Assembly: GCA_903813345.2 (NCBI GenBank)
Contig: CAIIXF020000011.1
Span: 6,722,571-6,786,570 of the forward strand
Length of the DNA: 64,000 nucleotides
Direction: 5' to 3'
DNA from: Owenia fusiformis
Taxonomy: Eukaryota > Annelida > Polychaeta > Sabellida > Oweniidae
Positions 53,001 through 59,000 of the stretch are shown here, one piece after another; the stretch's first letter is position 1; each line of letters begins with the position of its first letter. Made by a program: the position numbers and the translations under genes. Below the pieces are notes generated by a model. That model was given only the letters and a program-made list of their open reading frames with translations. It made no database searches and had not been told where the DNA came from.

Positions 53001-56000
53001 GAGTTTAGCACAAATTAGAAATTAATTTCCTATCTGATAACTTCTATGATAACCTACCACATTATAGTCAAGCAAGGTATTCTCCCATCATGCAATTGCA
53101 GATCACATGATTAAAACAACCAATCAGGTGTGAGGTTTAATTGATAGAGGTCTTGAGGTGTTTGGGTGTTTGCAGATAATTTGATAACTTTAGAATTGGT
53201 AGAAACAGAACAGGGTGAGACTGATAATGTTAATGAATATTCAATGGTATCTATTTAAAATAATACAAATTATTGAATTCTCGCTATAAATCAACTTCCT
53301 GTTGACAGTGTTACAACTGCAGCAACGATAAATTAGAAGCTACATGCAGTTTTGGACACACTAAAGAAATATTTGTTATTTTAAAGTGAAATTGTGGAAA
53401 AGTTTTATTGGTCTGTGACATGTTAGTAAACTTGATATGGAGATATAATCAGTGTTAAAAAAGCAAGAATTGTGAAGAGAACCATACTTTTCCATTCAGG
53501 TCAAAATTGTCTTGCATACGAGAAAGAAACGAACTCGAAAGCATCAGTCAACGAGGATACTAAGACACTGAAAAGAACGTTAAATCAGTGGGTTATTTAA
53601 AACTGGATTGAACAAATGCCCAGATTGACTACTTCTTAGAAAAAATATTTTTAGATATCATTTTTTATGCCTGGCTGTTTTAATTGGTCTTATCATTGTG
53701 ACAGAGGGCGAACTGAAACAAGGATATAAACAAAAATTAATTAAGTAATACGATTTATAAGAATTCATATATCTGGATGTCAATCTATTAGAAGGATTTG
53801 GAGCTTCAGATGTAAGAAAATTGATATAAGTGTTGCAACAAGAAGATGAAATAAAAATTGTTTGGATATATACGCAAATCTATAGGATTAAATGATACCT
53901 GGTATGTCATATTTTATTTATAATTAGCAGTCCAGTTTTCAAAATTGGTCAAGAAATAGGCTTATTATTGTACCTATAGGGAAAAGGTTGGTGGTGGTGT
54001 TTCGGTTGCTGGTGGTGGCATATTGTTGTAGTCTCCAACATTTTCATGGATGGTGTTTGGCATTCAGAGTTTGGCAGTTGGTGTTTGGTGGTCAGCATTT
54101 GGCATCTGTAACAAATGGCAGGTGGCATCATTTTGTGTGTTAATGCCATGAATATCTGCATTTCCAGGCAAACAGTAGCAGATTGATTTGAATTTTTGGA
54201 GGGTTTTTCCTGGTATGAAAATCTTAATCTGATTTTGTCATTAATTTCAAAACAGGCATTTTTGACAAATATACTATCAGGCACCATATTCATTATTGAA
54301 TAATGGAGTTTTGGAGAGTTAGGAAATAGGATGCCATATATTTTTACTCCATTCAAGGGAACATTCAGAAATAAATTGAATACCATGATGCCTTCATATT
54401 TAGTCCTCAGTCTTAGACACAGCTTCAGAAATTACCCAAAAGTAACTCAGAGCTCTGTTTACTCTGTTGAGTTTTTCTGGGGCTGTCTATAAGACTGTAA
54501 TGAGGTTGTCATGGCTATCAGTCATCATTTACAGCAATGATCGTCTTGGGAATTGTTATAAAAAGAAAGATTAAAGTATTCTGACACACCCCAGCATTAG
54601 GATATTACCCAAATCCTCATGGGATTACCATGAGAAATCTGTCTCTCTCTGTTAATTGTCATAAGTTACCCTTTTTAAGAGGGTAAAATTGTTAGTTATA
54701 TCCTCTGGATTTCAGGGTAGTTCACCCTGTCTTCGTTCTTTTTAAGAGAAGTATCTTTCACAAGTGTTATATAAAGGGGGTTGGGGTGTTGGTAAATCAG
54801 CATTTTTTTCTTTGTGACTTTCCAAATGTAATTGAATAAACTGCCATATTTTCCAGCATCTTTATACATTTTAGATTATTTATTCCATGCCTGTTTAGTT
54901 CATAAGTCACTGATTTCAATCAACTAGCTATCACATGTTTACTTTCAAAAAACGTTTTGTTGCATTGATGATTTTGAAATTAAACAGTAAAATATAGTTT
55001 TCATATTATCTCAAAGTTCAAAGAAATGCATCATGTTCAAAATTTGGTTTGTGTGACATTTTCTGAGAATTAAAGTAATTATTTCCAATGACTAACTGTT
55101 TCATGCCAATCTTACCCATGGAGTCATAAAACAGTTAATGTGGTATTGTCCCATGATAGTTCACTTGATAAACATGGCTCATGCAATATAATCACTGTTT
55201 TGTTGATTTGTTGGCCTGTTCTGTCAGAACTCAGGTCTGTAGCCAGTGTTTGTCAAGGGGGCTTCAAAAAATTCTAGGGGGGATGGGGGCAAATCACTTG
55301 AAATCACTCAGAATGGTTAAAACTACATGATTTTGAAACCCCTGAACACCCCCTTTCAATGGGCCTGTGAACTTCTGGTCTTCTATTTAAGACTGTTTTG
55401 ATTGTTAAGTCCTTACATCGAGTCTGTGGACCCTCCCCCTCCGTCCTTTTTGGAGAGATATTTAGTTCTGTTGGGAATTCTACCTTATTTTGATATTTTA
55501 GTACATATGGTTTTTTAGAATGGATTCTTCATGTAATCTATCATAATCTATCATTTTGGCATTCATAGTGGATCATGTCATGAGTACAAATAATATTTCT
55601 GCGTTACTTGTAAAATACTGAAACCAATAAGAATGGTTAAAAGCATTTCTCTGTTGAACCTGACTCCTCAAGTCTTGCATCAAATCTCTAGAGAATATAA
55701 GGAGATGGGAGGGCTTGGAGCAGGACTATGATTCCATTTCCATTTTGCTATGAATTATTTTATTTTTAGTATAATAAACTAGGTTGGAGACCGACTTGAC
55801 ATTTCCCCAGGTCAGTTTGACCAAAATCTTTCTCCTGGAATTGAATTAAAAGAAATGGCAAGAAAATCTACTAAAAAGATCTACTAATCTACTTCGCCCA
55901 CAAAAAATAAACCTATACGAGAACCTAGCCTGAATAAGCTCATTAAATCAAATAAAAAGTGTTTTTTCCTGCCAAGTTATGTTGACCCAGAATTTCATGA

Positions 56001-59000
56001 TAATCTAAATGATATCTCCAAAAGAAAGGACAATGCTCCTTCAGATAAGAGACACAAAGGAATCCTTTATTGTCTCAAATCCTCAATATTTTAACAAGGT
56101 GTTATGTCTGTACGTGTAAATGTTATTTTTTGAGGTAAAGTCCTGCTGATTTTCATTATGGAGTGTTGTTTTCTCAGCAATTTATAATGTTGATTTTGGA
56201 ATGAGCTTTTTAATAAATGTGGTTAGTCTACCCTGGTTAGAAGATAAACTTTCCCATACAAAATGTGTTCATTGATGCGAAAGTGATGTTTTCCATGTAA
56301 ATTATGGAGTAAAAAGGAAAACTGAGAATTTACTTTAAATTTTCAAATATTAATGAGATTAATAACATTAATAAAAAGATTGATTACTGAGAAAATCAGT
56401 ATATTTAATGAAAAATCCAGGATATACAAAAAAATGCCATGGTTTCGTAAGAATTGAAATATTTGTGTTGTGTTCTCATCATTTCTAGGAAAGCAGTAGA
56501 TCACTCTACAGTCAGAGAAGGTTGTTTGCAAAATGCAAAATAGATTGGAAATGAGTAAAATTAGAGAGAAATAAACTATAGAGGCCTGTATATAAGACTC
56601 TAAATTGTATAGAAATCTCAGAAATTTAAATGCTTTAATCAAATTTTAGAGAGAAATTGAATGAAATGGACATGACTAACGTCACCGATAAGTTCTTGCT
56701 ATGTAATCGTAGATTGATGTGAATGCAAACACGCCTGTTTCAGTAAAATATATGTGATAGAGGGAACTATTTATTACAATGCCCTTTATGATTGTGGAGG
56801 TTATGTACTGTGATGTTGCAATAGTGTTGCCATGGCAACATATGTTTGTCTCCTTAAGGAGAAGTCTCTTAGAATGGTACAACTCTAGTTCAAGCACTGT
56901 CCCGAGGGTAAGGCTGCCATCCAAAGTTTTTTCCTGCATTTACTAAAATTCTTGTTGAATCAAAGCAAGCCAGTTTGCTCTCTTGAGAACTATTTTCTGG
57001 TGCAGTTTAATAAATCACTATACATTTCAACTATTTCAGCATCGTCAATATATCACTGATTTACTTTCTTCACCATCCTTACAAAGAACAAACTGTTCAT
57101 TATTCGATTGTAAAAGTAACACGTACAAAAGTTCTCGGTTAAGCTACAATTATTCATATTTTTTTAAGTGGAACATTTCCTTTTTTTCAATCAGGACCTA
57201 TTATATAAATTTTCAATTCTTTCTATAATTTACTTCTGGGACTTTTCAGAGAAAGTCCCCGAAGTATTATTTCACAAATGTCAGGCCCGTAGCCAGGATT
57301 TGCCAAGGGGGGGTTCAATTTTCAAAAATTTCCAGGGGGGTTTACATTTGACAATTTTGGCCAAAATTAGGTTAAAATCACTTGAGAAGTGCTCAAAATG
57401 GTCAAAAACTGCATGATTTTGAAAGAATTTTTGGCCAGGGGGGGGGGGGTTCGCCCGAACCCTGCGACCCCCCCCCCTGGCTACGGGCCTGAATGTTCTT
57501 CTATTTCCTTGGTGAATATAGAGAACTTGTACATTACAATAAGCACAGATTGATGTTTTCGCATTAAATGTTGTAGAAATCACAAAATATTTGGATGTTA
57601 TTTTGGGATTCTTGCTCAATTAGTTGATCGATCGTCATGATTATTGGTAACTCCTCTGGGACGGGGAACATATAAAGTCATTTTCACCCAAGTAATTGAT
57701 CTCTCATTTTCACCACTTTGCTTGCAAAGAAATCATAGTATGTTATTTGGTGCCATTAGAGAGATATTGAGCGGTTTGATTGAATTTGCAGTCGTTTACT
57801 CAAATGAGTTTGAAGGGTTATATTACTGAACTTGCAAGGTATTAGGCATGGTCTTGTATGAACAGACCTGGTTTGCCAATGTTTAAATATTAGTATACAA
57901 AGAGTTGTTTAGAAAGTGATATGAATTTTGAACAATAACATATATTTTTATATAAAACTTCGGAATTAAACTTGTAAAGTTAATAATACAGAATGCAGAT
58001 ATTTGTAAATATTGAAACTAAGGTGAAAGTTCACGGTTGAACTGATATTCAGTCTTGAAATTTATACACATACGAGGATGGAAGAAATTTATTTTGACCA
58101 AGATGTTCTTTGTATGTCTTCAGGTTCATCGATACCCACAAGTCGTACAACCAGTGCCGCCAGTTCACGATCTACATCACCTAGCAGCCACTCAGGTATC
58201 CCCACCCCTGGGGGACGTAGCGCAAGTAGGTCAAACTCACTAAGTGATAAACATGGGAGTAAGATCGTTCACTCAACGAGCACAAGTTCAGCGAGTTCAC
58301 TAGCGTCAAACACAAGTGGAAAAGGTGCGACAAAATCCCAGAGTGCAACAGCAGCCGGGAAAAAATCTATGTTGGATAAGTTATTTAATTCAAAAGAACG
58401 AGATAAAACAAAAGCCAATGTTAAAACTAAATCGACACCAAAGAGTGATGCGTATAAAGACCCTAGTAAGTCATTAGCAGAAGCGAGGGCTATATCTCAT
58501 GGAAAGGTTACCACGGCAACAAAAGAATCAAAACCAGGGTTATTTGGTAAAAGTAAACCAGGGTCAAAGGTCAAAGAGGACAAGAACACACCTGGATTGA
58601 AAAAGAACTCTCCTAGTGCGGGTCGTAAACCAGCCACAAAAGTAGATCCAAAAAGTGCCCAAGGAAATAGTCCCAGTTCAGTTAGAAAGAGTAAAATCAG
58701 TGCCCCTATAAAAGGAGTTCCTGCACAAAGAGGTAATCAACGAACAGTTGCCCAAAATATCAACCAATCAGCTCATAGCGTCGGGCAGCCACCAGGTGGG
58801 TCTGGTAGAGGTGTCCCAGGGCAACAAAAATCGACAGGGCTTTCTAGGCCTAATACAGTGAAAGTATCCAATCAGCAAGCTGCTGCGGATAATAGAAAAG
58901 CAAGTGCAATATCGGCAAAGGAGGCCAAAGGAGGTACTCCCTTCCAGAAGATTCCACAGACGAATCAATCGAGACCTCTTCCACCTAGTCGTATGCCGAC

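Larger units (their letters stand above)
33091..58123 (+). other. NAV intron 6 (25 kb)
   Basis: 25,033 bp, phase 1, GTATGT...GTCTTCAG. It contains about ten copies of the dispersed repeat, two apparently identical SINE-like copies, G-tract MITEs (48228-48441, 55232-55368, 57282-57491), a TACCCT element with a promoter-like core (46822-47209), a polypyrimidine minisatellite (48727-48906) and an RFX X-box-like palindrome (56826-56839). No additional NAV exon could be supported by homology. Stretches such as 36400-40350, 43870-44400, 49820-51030 and 52840-53940 show nothing I can name. Confidence 0.8.

Noticed and set aside
53949-54386. 145-codon minus-strand frame with a His/Gln-rich end
   Set aside because: The His/Gln part is the complement of TGG-rich repeat DNA, and the rest has no similarity I recognise.
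58078-58123. ATG upstream of exon 7 as the normal start of a protein
   Set aside because: The 15 extra codons overlap the pyrimidine-rich acceptor region, and the phase-1 junction to exon 6 restores the expected frame; kept only as a possible isoform start.
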